Below are positions 51,564 to 60,483 of a stretch of 64,000 nucleotides of DNA, piece by piece. This DNA is from Azospirillum sp. TSA2s. Lineage in GTDB: Bacteria; Pseudomonadota; Alphaproteobacteria; Azospirillales; Azospirillaceae. Made by a program: the position numbers and the translations under genes. The notes below the pieces were generated by a model. It did not search any database. It was not told the origin of the DNA and was given only the letters and a program-made list of their open reading frames with translations. Numbering within the stretch: the first letter of the stretch is position 1; every line of letters begins with the position of its first letter. The stretch spans positions 248,001-312,000 of the forward strand of contig NZ_CP039648.1 of NCBI RefSeq assembly GCF_004923315.1. Direction: 5' to 3'.

Positions 51564-52469
51564 CTATTCCTCTGGCCCGCGATAAGCGGTCCCGTCCTCC
51601 GCCCGTGCCGGTTTTTCCAGATAGATCCCGCGGCGCGGGGTGGCGATGCTGTCGAACTCGTCGGCCAGCCGGTGCAGGGCGGTTCGCATCTCGGTTCCGT
51701 GCATCGGCTCGCCATGGCCGGTGATGACCAGTTCCGGTTCCAGGGCCGCCAGCCGGGCGACTGAATCCTTGGCCTTGTCCCATTCGACGGTGAAGTACAT
51801 GGGCGGTCCGTGCATTTCCGCCCGCTGAACCGCCACCGCATAGGCCGACTCCTGCCCCGTGGTTACGAAGGCGTCGCCGACGATCATCGAGCGGTCCTGC
51901 TCCCGCCAGAAGGAGACATGGCCGACGCTGTGCCCCGGCGTATGAACCCAGCGCCAGCCGGGCATCACCGACACCGATCCATCCTCCGGCAAGGCCCGCA
52001 GGCGGAAACTGACGTCCACCGGCTTGCGCGGATAGAAGCGCGCCAATGCCGCCATCGCGCCGCCACCGACCGACGGATCACCCGGCGGGTAGGCGGCCTG
52101 CCCGTTCAGATAGGGATGCTCCAGCGGGTGGGCGTAGACCGGGGTATCCCACTCCTCCGCCAGATCCTCCAGCGCCCCGACATGGTCGAAATGGCCGTGG
52201 GTCATGACGATGGCGGCCGGCCGTGAATCGCGGCCGAACCGCTCCGCCGCCGCGCTGCGGATGAAGCCCTTGGTGCCGATCAGTCCGGTGTCGATCAGCA
52301 CCCATTCGCGGTCGCCGGCTCGCGGCGGACCCCAGAACACCACATTGACGATGCCGAGCCGCCGATAGGCGAGGTCGGGCGCAATCTCGTGCGTATGGTC
52401 GTTGCGCAGCGCGTCGAGTGCCGGATCGATCGCGCTGCTGTCCTCCGACAAGGGGATCTGCCTGGCCAT
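51564..52469 (-). CDS. MBL-fold metallo-hydrolase
   Basis: A 301-aa metallo-beta-lactamase-fold enzyme with the metal motif THGHFDHVG (about residue 90), the downstream His of HTPGHSVGHVSFW (about 178), Asp in MIVGDAFV (about 197) and the late His in VITGHGEPMHG (about 250). All metal ligands appear present. There is no signal peptide. The family covers lactonases, thioesterases and many others. It is the last gene of the leftward dgo-type operon (81 bp after the SDR gene), where a lactonase role is possible but unproven. Confidence 0.88.
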   Translation of the reverse strand: MARQIPLSEDSSAIDPALDALRNDHTHEIAPDLAYRRLGIVNVVFWGPPRAGDREWVLIDTGLIGTKGFIRSAAAERFGRDSRPAAIVMTHGHFDHVGALEDLAEEWDTPVYAHPLEHPYLNGQAAYPPGDPSVGGGAMAALARFYPRKPVDVSFRLRALPEDGSVSVMPGWRWVHTPGHSVGHVSFWREQDRSMIVGDAFVTTGQESAYAVAVQRAEMHGPPMYFTVEWDKAKDSVARLAALEPELVITGHGEPMHGTEMRTALHRLADEFDSIATPRRGIYLEKPARAEDGTAYRGPEE

Positions 52470-52550
52470 GGTCGTTCCTCTCCTGCCCGTGTCTTACGAC
52501 AACAGCATGGAGCGGCGCTTGTCCTGCGATCCCCTGCCGGTCCAGCCTCT

Positions 52551-53327
52551 TTACGGCATGAATTGGCCGCCATTCACATCCAGCACCTGCCCGGTGATGT
52601 ATCCGGAGCAGGCGTGGGAGGCGAAGAACAGGAAGGTCGGCGCGCATTCCTCCGGCTTGCCGAAGCGGCCCATTGGAATGCCGGTCGACACGCGGGCTTT
52701 TGCCGCCTCGTCCTTGTCGGCATGGAAGGCGGTATCGAAGGTACCCGGCGACACGGTGTTGAAACGGATGCCCTCCTTGGTGTGGAAGGCGACCCAATTC
52801 TTCTGAATGTTATGCAGCCACGCCTTGGCCGCCCCATACAACCCGGCGCCCGGTCCGCCGCCGGTATATCCAGCGACCGATCCTACCAGGATCACCGAGG
52901 ACGTTTGCCCGCTGTCCTTGGCCGACCGCCGCAGATGCGGCAGGGCATGCTTGGTGGTCATCAGGGCGGAGCGGGCGTTCAGGTCGGTCACCGCGTCGAA
53001 GAACTCGTCGTCGATCTCCTCCAGCGGCTTGCGGCTGACCAGCCCGCCGGCATTGTTGATCAGCACGTCGATGCCGCCGAACCGTTCGACGAAGGCGTCC
53101 ACCACCGCCTTGCAGGCAGCGCTGTCGCTCAGGTCGCCGGCGAAGAAGGCGGCTTCGCCGTTCGCCTGCTCCATCGCGGCCAGGGTGGAGTCGAGATTGG
53201 CCGGCGCCTTGCGGCCGTTGATGCCGACCTTGGCGCCGCAGCGGGCGAAAGCCTGAGCCGCGGCCAGCCCGATCCCTTGGGTCGAGCCGGTGATGAGGAC
53301 GCGGCGGCCCTTCAGATCGTCGAACAT
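52551..53327 (-). CDS. SDR-family oxidoreductase
   Basis: A 258-aa classical short-chain dehydrogenase. The NAD(P) motif is TGSTQGIG (about residues 13-20), followed by NNAGG (about 90), catalytic Ser in LVGSVAG (about 145) and YxxxK as YGAAK (about 163-167). The C-terminal SGYITGQVLDVNGGQF is standard. Substrate unknown. In the dgo-type operon it may oxidise a sugar (for example galactose to galactonolactone) or a sugar acid. It is 27 bp downstream of tctA, so co-transcription is likely. Confidence 0.9.
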   Translation of the reverse strand: MFDDLKGRRVLITGSTQGIGLAAAQAFARCGAKVGINGRKAPANLDSTLAAMEQANGEAAFFAGDLSDSAACKAVVDAFVERFGGIDVLINNAGGLVSRKPLEEIDDEFFDAVTDLNARSALMTTKHALPHLRRSAKDSGQTSSVILVGSVAGYTGGGPGAGLYGAAKAWLHNIQKNWVAFHTKEGIRFNTVSPGTFDTAFHADKDEAAKARVSTGIPMGRFGKPEECAPTFLFFASHACSGYITGQVLDVNGGQFMP

Positions 53328-53354
53328 GGACAGGTTTCCTTCGTCAGGCTTGAA

Positions 53355-54884
53355 TCATCTGGTTTGGTTCAGGGGACCAGCGGTGCCGGCCCGCCGGCTC
53401 TCCGTCCGGTGGGCGCGCCAGCGCTTCACCAGCGGCAGCAGCAGGGTCAGGATGGCGACGGTCAGCAGAACCACAGTGATCGGCCGGGTGTAGAGGAAGT
53501 CGTAGCTTCCGCCCGACAGCGACAGCGCCCGGCGGAAATTGGCCTCCGCCATCGGCCCCATGATCAGCGCCAGCACCACCGGGGAGGCCGGGAAGTCCCA
53601 CTTCTGCATGAAGTATCCGGCGACACCTGCCGCCAGCATGATCCAGATGTCGAACAGGCTGTTGTTGATGGCGTAGGTGCCGACGATGCACAGGACCAGG
53701 ATCACCGGCGTCAGCACCGACTTCGGCATCTGCAGGACCCGGCCCATGAAGCGCAGGGAGCCCAGCCCGATCACCAGCATGGCGACGTAGCAGAACAGCA
53801 TGCCGGCGAACAGGGTGAAGACCAGATCCGCATGCTCCTTCAGCAGCAGCGGCCCCGGCTGCAGCCCCTGCAGCGTCAGCGCGCCCAGCATCACCGCCGT
53901 CACCGCGTCACCCGGAATGCCCAGCGTCAGCATGGTCAGCAGCGCGCCGCCGGTGCAGCCATTGGCGCCGGCTTCGCACGCGGCGACACCGGCCAACTCA
54001 CCCTTGCCGTAATTCTCCGGCGTCCGGCTGAACCGCTTGGCCTCGTTGTAGGCGACATAGGCGGCAATGTCGGCGCCGGCACCCGGAATGATGCCGATCA
54101 CGATGCCGAGGCCGGAGGAGCGCGCCACCGTGCCCAGCATGCGGCGATAGGTCGCCCAATCCGGCAGGATGCGGCCCAGCGCCGCCGCCATGCCCAGGCG
54201 GACCTTCGGGTCCTCCAGCGTCTTGAAGGCTTCGGCCGCGGCGAACAGGCCGATCATCACCGGGATGAAGGGGACGTTGAACAGCTCTGTATAGCCGCCG
54301 GTGTAGCGGGGAAAGCCGTCCATCGGGTCCATGCCGACCGTGGCGATCAGCAGCCCGAGGAAGCCGGCGATCAGGCCCTTGATGACGGAGCGGCCGGAGA
54401 TGCTGGCGATGATGCTCAATCCGAAGACGGCCAGCGCGAAGCTCTCCGGCGCGCTGAACTCAAGGGCGAAGCCGGCCAGGATCGGGGCCATGAAGATCAG
54501 CACGATGATGCTGGCGGTGCCACCCAGGAAGGAGGACAGCGTCGCCGTGCCGAGCGCCACGCCGGCCATGCCCTTTCTTGTCAGCTCGAAGCCATCCATC
54601 GCCGTGGCGGCGGCGGCCGGGGTGCCGGGAATGCGCAGCAGGATCGCCGTCACCGACCCGCCATAGACGCCGCCGAAGAAGACGCCGGAAATCATCAGCA
54701 GGCCGGACACCGGGTCCATGCCGAAGGTGAAGGGCAGCAGGATGGCGACGCCCATGGTCGCGGTCAGGCCGGGAAGGGCGCCAATGACGATGCCCAGCGC
54801 GACGCCGACCAGGGCCAGAAGCAGCGCCAGCGGGTTCGCGGCCAGCGTGGCGAAGCCGCCCATCAGAAGATTGAGTTCATGCAT
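53355..54884 (-). CDS. tctA: Tripartite tricarboxylate transporter, large permease TctA
   Basis: A 509-aa inner-membrane protein with about 12 helices. The N-terminal motif GALPGLTATMGVAILLPFTF (about residue 35) and the internal GGVYGGSVTAILLRIPGTP (about 70) are diagnostic for TctA. The large subunit forms the transport path, driven by an ion gradient, with substrate delivered by TctC. It lies 51 bp downstream of tctB in the dgo-type operon. Confidence 0.95.
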   Translation of the reverse strand: MHELNLLMGGFATLAANPLALLLALVGVALGIVIGALPGLTATMGVAILLPFTFGMDPVSGLLMISGVFFGGVYGGSVTAILLRIPGTPAAAATAMDGFELTRKGMAGVALGTATLSSFLGGTASIIVLIFMAPILAGFALEFSAPESFALAVFGLSIIASISGRSVIKGLIAGFLGLLIATVGMDPMDGFPRYTGGYTELFNVPFIPVMIGLFAAAEAFKTLEDPKVRLGMAAALGRILPDWATYRRMLGTVARSSGLGIVIGIIPGAGADIAAYVAYNEAKRFSRTPENYGKGELAGVAACEAGANGCTGGALLTMLTLGIPGDAVTAVMLGALTLQGLQPGPLLLKEHADLVFTLFAGMLFCYVAMLVIGLGSLRFMGRVLQMPKSVLTPVILVLCIVGTYAINNSLFDIWIMLAAGVAGYFMQKWDFPASPVVLALIMGPMAEANFRRALSLSGGSYDFLYTRPITVVLLTVAILTLLLPLVKRWRAHRTESRRAGTAGPLNQTR

Positions 54885-54935
54885 CGCGGCTGTCTCCCAC
54901 CGGGCAAGGGGTGGTAACGGGAAGGGGGCGGCTGG

Positions 54936-55472
54936 TCATTCGAACAGGCTCCCCACCGGCAGCGGCACCTGCAGCAGGTAATGGAAAACGCCGTAGACCA
55001 GCGCGGTCACGCCGACCGCCAGCACCGGATTCCACACCGGGCTGCGTTGTCCCATCAGCGCCATGATGACCGCCATGTAGACGGCGGTGGCCGGGCCATA
55101 GCCGACCTGCTCCATGGCGGCGATACAGGCGCCGGTCGCCAGCATCCCCAGCGCGACGCCGGCATAGCCGGCAATGCCGACCGGCGCCTGCCCATTGGCG
55201 GCGGGGGCGGTGGGTGTACGCAGGGTGTTGGCGATTAGGATCAGGCACAGCAGGATCAGCGCGCCGGCATGGATGATGGGGAAGCGCGCGGCGCCGACAT
55301 CGGCGGCGAGCATGCTCTTCGGAAAATCGGATGTCGCGGCGATGGCCGATGCGGCGACCGCGATCAGAACGACGGAGATCACCAGGTTGGCGATCTTGGT
55401 CGTCAGCGGCATGGCGATGCCGGAATCGTCGCTGGAGCCGGGGCGGTCGCTCCCGGCGGGCGGGTTGCTCAT
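54936..55472 (-). CDS. tctB: Tripartite tricarboxylate transporter, small permease TctB
   Basis: A 178-aa membrane protein with four predicted helices (about 28-50, 65-90, 105-130, 140-170) and low sequence conservation, as usual for TctB. A soluble Ser/Gly-rich N-terminus (NPPAGSDRPGSSDDSG) precedes helix one. It lies between tctC and tctA, the standard position. A stable hairpin separates it from tctC. Confidence 0.92.
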   Translation of the reverse strand: MSNPPAGSDRPGSSDDSGIAMPLTTKIANLVISVVLIAVAASAIAATSDFPKSMLAADVGAARFPIIHAGALILLCLILIANTLRTPTAPAANGQAPVGIAGYAGVALGMLATGACIAAMEQVGYGPATAVYMAVIMALMGQRSPVWNPVLAVGVTALVYGVFHYLLQVPLPVGSLFE

Positions 55473-55501
55473 GGTCCGGTCTCCTCAACCGATGAAGAAA
55501 C

Positions 55502-55521
55502 CCCGGCGGCGAACCGCCGGG
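55502..55521 (-). other. UUCG-capped hairpin between tctC and tctB
   Basis: On the transcribed strand CCCGGCGG and CCGCCGGG form a perfect 8-bp stem closed by a TTCG loop, an exceptionally stable RNA tetraloop. GGTTTCTTC follows. It probably acts as a partial terminator and a 3' shield for tctC mRNA, so the binding protein is made in excess over the permeases. Confidence 0.7.
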
Positions 55522-55539
55522 AGCTGCGTCGGTCAGGCG

Positions 55540-56529
55540 TTACTTCGCCATGCCCAGCTTGGTCATCAGGCCCTTGAAGAAGGCGTTGTCCTTTTGCATG
55601 ACCTGACCGAACTCCGGACCGTCGGCATAGGCCCAGGTCAGGTTCATCTTGGCCAGCTGGTCACGGAAGCCCTGGTCCTCCGCCGCGGCCTTGCTGGCGG
55701 TGCGCAGGGTTTCGACCACCGCAGCCGGGGTCTTCTTCGGCACGACGATGCCGCGCCAGGTGGCGACGGACAGGTCGATGCCCTTCTCCTTCAGCGTGGG
55801 CACGTCGGGGAAGGCCTTCTGGCGCTGGTCGGCCATGACGGCCAGCATGCGCAACTGGCCGGCGGCGAGCTGGCTCGACACCTCGGCCGGGCTGACCGAA
55901 ACCGCCTCGATATGGCCGCCCAGCAGCGAGGTGACGGCCGGGTTGGCGCCGTCGAAGGGGACATGGTTGAAGGTCGTGCCGGTCTTTTCCTGCATCGCTT
56001 CGGCCGCAAGGTGCCAGATGGCGCCGGTGCCGGAGTTGCCGATGCGCACCTTGCCGGGATTGGCCTTGGCGTAGTCCAGGAACTCCTCGATCGTCTTCCA
56101 GGGCGCGTCGGCCTTGACCGTGATGGCGCTCGGCTCCGCATTCAGGCGGGCGATGGGCGTGAAGTCGTCCACGGTGAAGCGGGCGACACCCATATGCGGC
56201 AGCAGGGTGATCTCCACCGTGCCCATGCCGATCTTGTAGCCGTCGGGACGGGCGGCCATGATCTCGGTCAGGCCGACGGCGCCGCCGCCGCCGGTCTTGT
56301 TGACCACGCCCATCGACTGCGGCAGGTGCTTCTTCGCCGCGTCGGCGAAGGCGCGGGCGACGAGGTCGGTGCCGCCGCCGGCGGCGTAGGGGACGATCAA
56401 CTCGATCGGCTTGGTCGGATAGTCGGCGGCAAAGGCCGCACCGGGCAGGGTCGCGGCTCCGGCAATCAGCACGCCCGCGGACAGGCCGACCGTCAGTGCA
56501 CGGCGGGAAAGGCGATTGGTAACCTTCAT
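55540..56529 (-). CDS. tctC: Tripartite tricarboxylate transporter substrate-binding protein TctC
   Basis: A 329-aa periplasmic receptor of the Bug family. ATG 56529 follows GAGGGA. The signal peptide (RRALTVGLSAGVLIAGAATL, cleavage near AFA-ADYPTKP) is followed by the Bug start YPTKPIELIVPYAAGGGTDL. The middle GNSGTGAIWHLAAE and FDGANPAVTSLLGGH contact ligand in this family. Bug proteins usually bind carboxylates. In this operon the ligand is probably galactonate or a related aldonate. It lies 65 bp after dgoA. Confidence 0.94.
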   Translation of the reverse strand: MKVTNRLSRRALTVGLSAGVLIAGAATLPGAAFAADYPTKPIELIVPYAAGGGTDLVARAFADAAKKHLPQSMGVVNKTGGGGAVGLTEIMAARPDGYKIGMGTVEITLLPHMGVARFTVDDFTPIARLNAEPSAITVKADAPWKTIEEFLDYAKANPGKVRIGNSGTGAIWHLAAEAMQEKTGTTFNHVPFDGANPAVTSLLGGHIEAVSVSPAEVSSQLAAGQLRMLAVMADQRQKAFPDVPTLKEKGIDLSVATWRGIVVPKKTPAAVVETLRTASKAAAEDQGFRDQLAKMNLTWAYADGPEFGQVMQKDNAFFKGLMTKLGMAK

Positions 56530-56594
56530 GGGATTCCCTCTAAGGTACGCCGGCGTGTGCGCCGGTCGTTGGGTGATGAAAATGGAAGGTGAAT

Positions 56595-57248
56595 TCAGCG
56601 GACGGCGGTCCCTTCCGCCCAAGCCTGTGCGAAGCGGGCCGCACGGGCGGCCAAGTCGGCAACCGGCAAGCCCGGGCTGTAGAGGGCGGAGCCAAGACCG
56701 AAGCCGGCGGCACCCGCAACCCGGTAAGGCTGCATGGTATCGGGCGTGATTCCGCCGACGGGGAGCAGCCGCACGCTGTGCGGAACCACCGCGCGCAGAG
56801 CCTTCACCACCGGCGGGGTGATCTGCTCCGCCGGGAACAGCTTCAGCGCATCGGCGCCGGCGGCGAGCGCCGCAAAGGCCTCCGTCGCGGTGGCGACGCC
56901 GGGAACACAGATCATCGACCGCGACTTGGCGGCGCGGATGATCGCGGTGTCCGCGTGCGGCATGACCACCAGATCGGCGCCGATGGCGGCCAGCCGGTCG
57001 ACCTGATCCAGCGCCAGGACCGTCCCGGCGCCAACCAGCGCGTCCCGTGGCAGGGCGCGGCGGATGGCCTCGATGCTGTCGAACGGATCGGGCGAGTTCA
57101 GCGGCACCTCGATCAGCCGGAAGCCGGCGTCATAGAGCGCATTGGCCGCAGGCACAGCCTCCGCCGGAGTGAGGCCGCGCAGGATCGCGACCAGCGGCAG
57201 GGCGGCGAAGGCGGCGTCGACGCGGGCGGAAAGCGAAAGCTCTGTCAT
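56595..57248 (-). CDS. dgoA: 2-dehydro-3-deoxy-6-phosphogalactonate aldolase
   Basis: A 217-aa class I aldolase that cleaves KDPGal to pyruvate and glyceraldehyde-3-phosphate. Segments PLVAILRGLTPAEA (about 17), GAGTVLALDQVDRL (about 73) and the Schiff-base Lys in ADALKLFPAEQ (about 137) match DgoA. The ending GLGSALYSPGLPVADL is also typical. The FPAEQITPPVVKALRAVVP region favours DgoA over KDPG aldolase Eda, as does pairing with dgoK. Its ATG overlaps the dgoK stop as ATGA, so the two are translationally coupled. Confidence 0.92.
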   Translation of the reverse strand: MTELSLSARVDAAFAALPLVAILRGLTPAEAVPAANALYDAGFRLIEVPLNSPDPFDSIEAIRRALPRDALVGAGTVLALDQVDRLAAIGADLVVMPHADTAIIRAAKSRSMICVPGVATATEAFAALAAGADALKLFPAEQITPPVVKALRAVVPHSVRLLPVGGITPDTMQPYRVAGAAGFGLGSALYSPGLPVADLAARAARFAQAWAEGTAVR

Positions 57249-58279
57249 GGTGCGCTCTTGATGCTGGAGGGCGTGGCAGATGCGGAGGACAGCAGTCCGG
57301 CCGCCGCGGCGAACTGGAACAGGCCGCGGGGGGCGGTATTGCCAAGCTGCGCGGCAGGCGTGGTGCCGAAGGCGGCGAGGCCGCGGTTGTAGCGGCGGCA
57401 AAGCGCCGGATCGCCGATCAGCAGCAGCGGCGTGCCGGCCGGCATCTCTGCCAGAAGCGCCAGTCCGGACCGCAGCTCGTGCCCGATCAGCAGGCCCGAC
57501 AGATAATGCGCCAGCGCTTCCGGCGGCAGGCGCTTGGTCAGCCCCAGCGTGCGGGTGGCGAACAGCTGGTGCGGCAGGTCGCCCGGCCCGGCCGATTGCG
57601 CCGCCCGGATGCCGATGGCGAAGGCCGCCTCCTCATCCTCCGGCGTCGCGTCGACCCCGGCCGGCATCAGGCGGCCGAGCAGGGAGTGCGTCTTCAGGAC
57701 CGCGAACAGTTCACCCGTCATGTAGGTGGAGAAGCCGGCGATGCGGCCGTCGGCGACCTGGACCCATTTGGAGTGGGTGCCGGGCATGGCGACGCAGGCG
57801 TTGCGCGCCCAACCGGCATTCTCGGCCAGCGCTCCGGCGATCTGGATTTCCTCGCCCCGCATCACGTCGGGAATCGCGGTGCCGGGATCATGCAGGACGC
57901 CCGGCGCAATCAGGATCTGGCGGCCGGCCGCCGTCTCGACCCCTGCCGCCTGGTCGGCCAGCGTCGTTGCGTCGGCCGGCGTGGTGACATAGGGCGCCTC
58001 GACCCAGCCCTGGGCGCTGCCGACCATGCCGCCGGCCACCACCGGCAGGGTGGGGTGGGTGTCCAGCCAGTCGCCGCACAGAAGGGTCAATGCCGCATCG
58101 AAACCCGCGGCGCCGGGCTGCGGCAGGTTCTGAATGCCGTGTCCGTTCGACCGCTCGGCCAGAATGCGGGCGGAGCCGTCCAGCAGGAAGCCGCGCAGGC
58201 TCGACGTGCCCCAATCCAGCGCGATCAGCGCGGGACGGTCGGAGGTGGTTCCGGCAGAGGAGGTTACGGTGCGGTCCAT
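57245..58279 (-). CDS. dgoK: 2-dehydro-3-deoxygalactonokinase
   Basis: A 344-aa sugar kinase that phosphorylates 2-keto-3-deoxygalactonate before DgoA acts. The DgoK N-terminus is plain (ALIALDWGTSSLRGFLLDG), followed by VVAGGMVGSAQGWVEAPY, PDVMRGEEIQIAGAL and MPGTHSKWVQV (about 180). It overlaps the iclR gene by 16 bp and dgoA by 4 bp, so all three form one tight operon. The dehydratase dgoD is not in the window. Confidence 0.94.
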   Translation of the reverse strand: MDRTVTSSAGTTSDRPALIALDWGTSSLRGFLLDGSARILAERSNGHGIQNLPQPGAAGFDAALTLLCGDWLDTHPTLPVVAGGMVGSAQGWVEAPYVTTPADATTLADQAAGVETAAGRQILIAPGVLHDPGTAIPDVMRGEEIQIAGALAENAGWARNACVAMPGTHSKWVQVADGRIAGFSTYMTGELFAVLKTHSLLGRLMPAGVDATPEDEEAAFAIGIRAAQSAGPGDLPHQLFATRTLGLTKRLPPEALAHYLSGLLIGHELRSGLALLAEMPAGTPLLLIGDPALCRRYNRGLAAFGTTPAAQLGNTAPRGLFQFAAAAGLLSSASATPSSIKSAP

Positions 58280-59094
58280 CCCAGATCCTTGGAAATTGCC
58301 TCCGCCGTCGCGCGGACCAGCGGGCCCAGCGTCGCCATGCGGTCGTCAGGCATGTAGGGGACGGCGCTGGCGACGCTGACCGCCGCCACCACCAGATTCC
58401 GGCCGTCGCGCACCGGTGCGGCGACGCAGCGGATGCCGAGTTCGTTCTCTTCCAAATCCATCGCCCATCCCTGGGCGACGTAGCGGTTCAGTTGTTCCTC
58501 GAACACCGGCAGGTCCGCCGGACGCGGGCGGCCGGCGGGCGACTCTGCCGGACAGGTCATCGCATGGAGCACCCGCCAGCGCGCCGGCGGCATCCCAAGC
58601 ATCAGCGCCTTGCCCAGTCCGGTGGAGGCGAGCGGCATACGCTGTCCGGTGCGCGACCGCATTTCCAGCCCGCGGGTACCGGGAATCTTGTCGAGGTAGA
58701 ACACCTCGCCATTCTCCTCGACGCCGAGGTGGACGGTGTCGCCGGTGGCCTGGGCCAGCGCCTCGATATGCGGGCGGGCGATGGCGACCAGCGGGCGCTG
58801 TTCCAGCGCCTTCATGCCGAGTTGGATGAGCTTGGGTCCCAGCAGGTAGCCCTTGTAGGGGATGTGGTGGAGATAGCCCTCCGCCACCAGACTGGTGAGC
58901 ATGCGGTTGGTGGTGCTGCGCGGGGTGCCGAGCCGTGCTGTGATGCCCTTCACGTCGCCGATGCCGTCCGCCACGCATTCCAGCAGCGCAAGTCCGCGCA
59001 GCAAGGTCTGTGTTCCGGTGCCCTGGGTCCTTCCGGCTTCAGCCTCCTGCTCTGTCGCTCCCATCGCCGCGCCCATGGTTTGTTTGACCACCAT
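58264..59094 (-). CDS. IclR-family regulator of the dgo-type operon
   Basis: A 276-aa regulator. The start is placed at ATG 59094, which follows GGGGAAAT; an upstream ATG at 59124 would add ten residues. The winged HTH lies at about 25-85 (DVKGITARLGTPRSTTNRML). The effector domain follows (GTRGLEMRSRTGQRMPLAST; ENELGIRCVAAPVRD). It heads the operon and overlaps dgoK, so it probably controls its own operon in response to galactonate or KDGal. Two direct repeats 30 bp apart upstream are candidate operators. Confidence 0.9.
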   Translation of the reverse strand: MVVKQTMGAAMGATEQEAEAGRTQGTGTQTLLRGLALLECVADGIGDVKGITARLGTPRSTTNRMLTSLVAEGYLHHIPYKGYLLGPKLIQLGMKALEQRPLVAIARPHIEALAQATGDTVHLGVEENGEVFYLDKIPGTRGLEMRSRTGQRMPLASTGLGKALMLGMPPARWRVLHAMTCPAESPAGRPRPADLPVFEEQLNRYVAQGWAMDLEENELGIRCVAAPVRDGRNLVVAAVSVASAVPYMPDDRMATLGPLVRATAEAISKDLGWTAP

Positions 59095-59118
59095 TGATTT
59101 CCCCGATGCTGGCGCATG

Positions 59119-59160
59119 TGCCAAAGTGTGTCAAATAATTTTGCATGATGCCAAATAGTG
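59119..59160. promoter_or_regulatory. Direct repeats before iclR
   Basis: TGCCAAAGTGTG (59119-59130) and TGCCAAATAGTG (59149-59160) agree at 10 of 12 positions and are exactly 30 bp apart, about three helical turns. The segment between is AT-rich. It could be the IclR operator controlling the leftward operon. Confidence 0.45.
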
Positions 59161-59330
59161 GGACATTTATAGCGGTGACGAGGCGGCGACGAACGGTCGC
59201 GGCTCCCTTCGGAGCGCTGCGAAACCCATGATCGCGCTTTCAAATTCCTGTCGTATCGGTCAGAAAAGGAAACATGCCGGGACCGGCGGATATGGTCCCG
59301 TACAAAACAGCAATCCTGGGAGAACCAACC

Positions 59331-60440
59331 ATGCGTCTCACCGTCCTTTCCTTCGTCAGCGCGACGGCGCTGCTGGCCGGCTTCGGCACGGCGCAGGCCG
59401 ACATCGTGATCGGACTCGGCACGGCGACCACGGGGCCGGTGGCGGCACTGGGTGAGCAGTCGGTGTATGGCGCCAAGCAGGCGGTCGCGGACATCAACGC
59501 CAAGGGCGGCGTGCTGGGCCAGAAGCTGGTGCTGAAGGTGGGCGACGACGCCTGCGACCCGCGGCAGGCGGTGGCCGTCGCCAACCAGTTCGTGCGCGAT
59601 CAGGTTACCGCCGTGGTCGGCCATCTCTGCTCCGGCGCCAGCATCCCGGCGGCCGACGTCTACCAGGAGGAAGGCGTGGTGATGGTCACCCCGACCGCCA
59701 CCAACCCGCTGCTGACCGCCAAAGGCCATCCGAACATCTTCCGCGTCTGCGGCCGTGACGACCAGCAGGGCGTGGTTGCCGGCAATTATCTGGCTGAGCA
59801 CTTCAAGGGCAAGAACATCGCCGTGCTGGACGACAAGCAGGCCTATGGCAAGGGGCTGGCCGACGTCGTGGTGCAGACGCTGGAGAAGGCGGGTGGCAAG
59901 GTCGCCTATCGCGGGTCGGTGACGGCCGGCGAGAAGGACTTCTCGGCGCTGATCACCAGCCTGAAGGACAAGAACATCGATGCCGTCTATTACGGCGGCT
60001 ACCATCCGGAACTGGGTCTGATCGTCCGTCAGGCGCAGGAGCAGGGGCTGAAGCCGCAGTTCATCGCCGGTGACGGCCTGAACAACCAGGAATACTGGTC
60101 GATCACCGGTCCGGCCGGCGAGGGCACGCTCTACACCGACAGCGCGTCGGCGGCCAGCGATCCCAAGGCGCAGGAACTGATCGCCTCCTTCAAGAAGGCC
60201 GGCCTGCCGGAGCCGGGCAACTTCGCCTTCTACAGCTATGCCGCGGTCCAGGTCATTGCCGAGGGCCTGCAGAAGTCCGGCGGCACCGACAGCGGGAAGC
60301 TGGCGAAGGCCCTGCACGCCAACAGCTTCGACACCGTTGTCGGCCCGGTGGAGTTCGACAAGAAGGGTGACATCACCAAGCCGAACTACGTCATGTATGT
60401 CTGGAGCAACGGCCAGCCCAAGATGATTGCCCAGAAGTAA
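59331..60440 (+). CDS. Branched-chain amino acid-type ABC substrate-binding protein (LivK-like)
   Basis: A 369-aa periplasmic protein. ATG 59331 follows GGGAGAA. The signal peptide is short (LTVLSFVSATALLAGFGTAQA). The mature start DIVIGLGTATTGPVAALGEQ and the GDDACDPRQAVAVANQFV segment are classic for LivJ/LivK. The HLCSGASIPAADVYQEEG segment forms the ligand pocket. It stands alone with no permease or ATPase gene nearby, so it must work with a transporter encoded elsewhere. Ligand is probably leucine-type or another amino acid. Confidence 0.93.
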   Translation: MRLTVLSFVSATALLAGFGTAQADIVIGLGTATTGPVAALGEQSVYGAKQAVADINAKGGVLGQKLVLKVGDDACDPRQAVAVANQFVRDQVTAVVGHLCSGASIPAADVYQEEGVVMVTPTATNPLLTAKGHPNIFRVCGRDDQQGVVAGNYLAEHFKGKNIAVLDDKQAYGKGLADVVVQTLEKAGGKVAYRGSVTAGEKDFSALITSLKDKNIDAVYYGGYHPELGLIVRQAQEQGLKPQFIAGDGLNNQEYWSITGPAGEGTLYTDSASAASDPKAQELIASFKKAGLPEPGNFAFYSYAAVQVIAEGLQKSGGTDSGKLAKALHANSFDTVVGPVEFDKKGDITKPNYVMYVWSNGQPKMIAQK

Positions 60441-60449
60441 CAGGGTTCC

Positions 60450-60483
60450 AGAGCCGGCCCGGCCTCAGGCATGGGCCGGCTCT
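60450..60483 (+). terminator. Hairpin terminator of the livK-like gene
   Basis: AGAGCCGGCCC and GGGCCGGCTCT form a perfect 11-bp stem with a 12-nt loop, 9 bp after the stop codon. The distal arm lies inside the last codons of the convergent GGDEF-EAL gene. There is no T-run. Confidence 0.55.
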
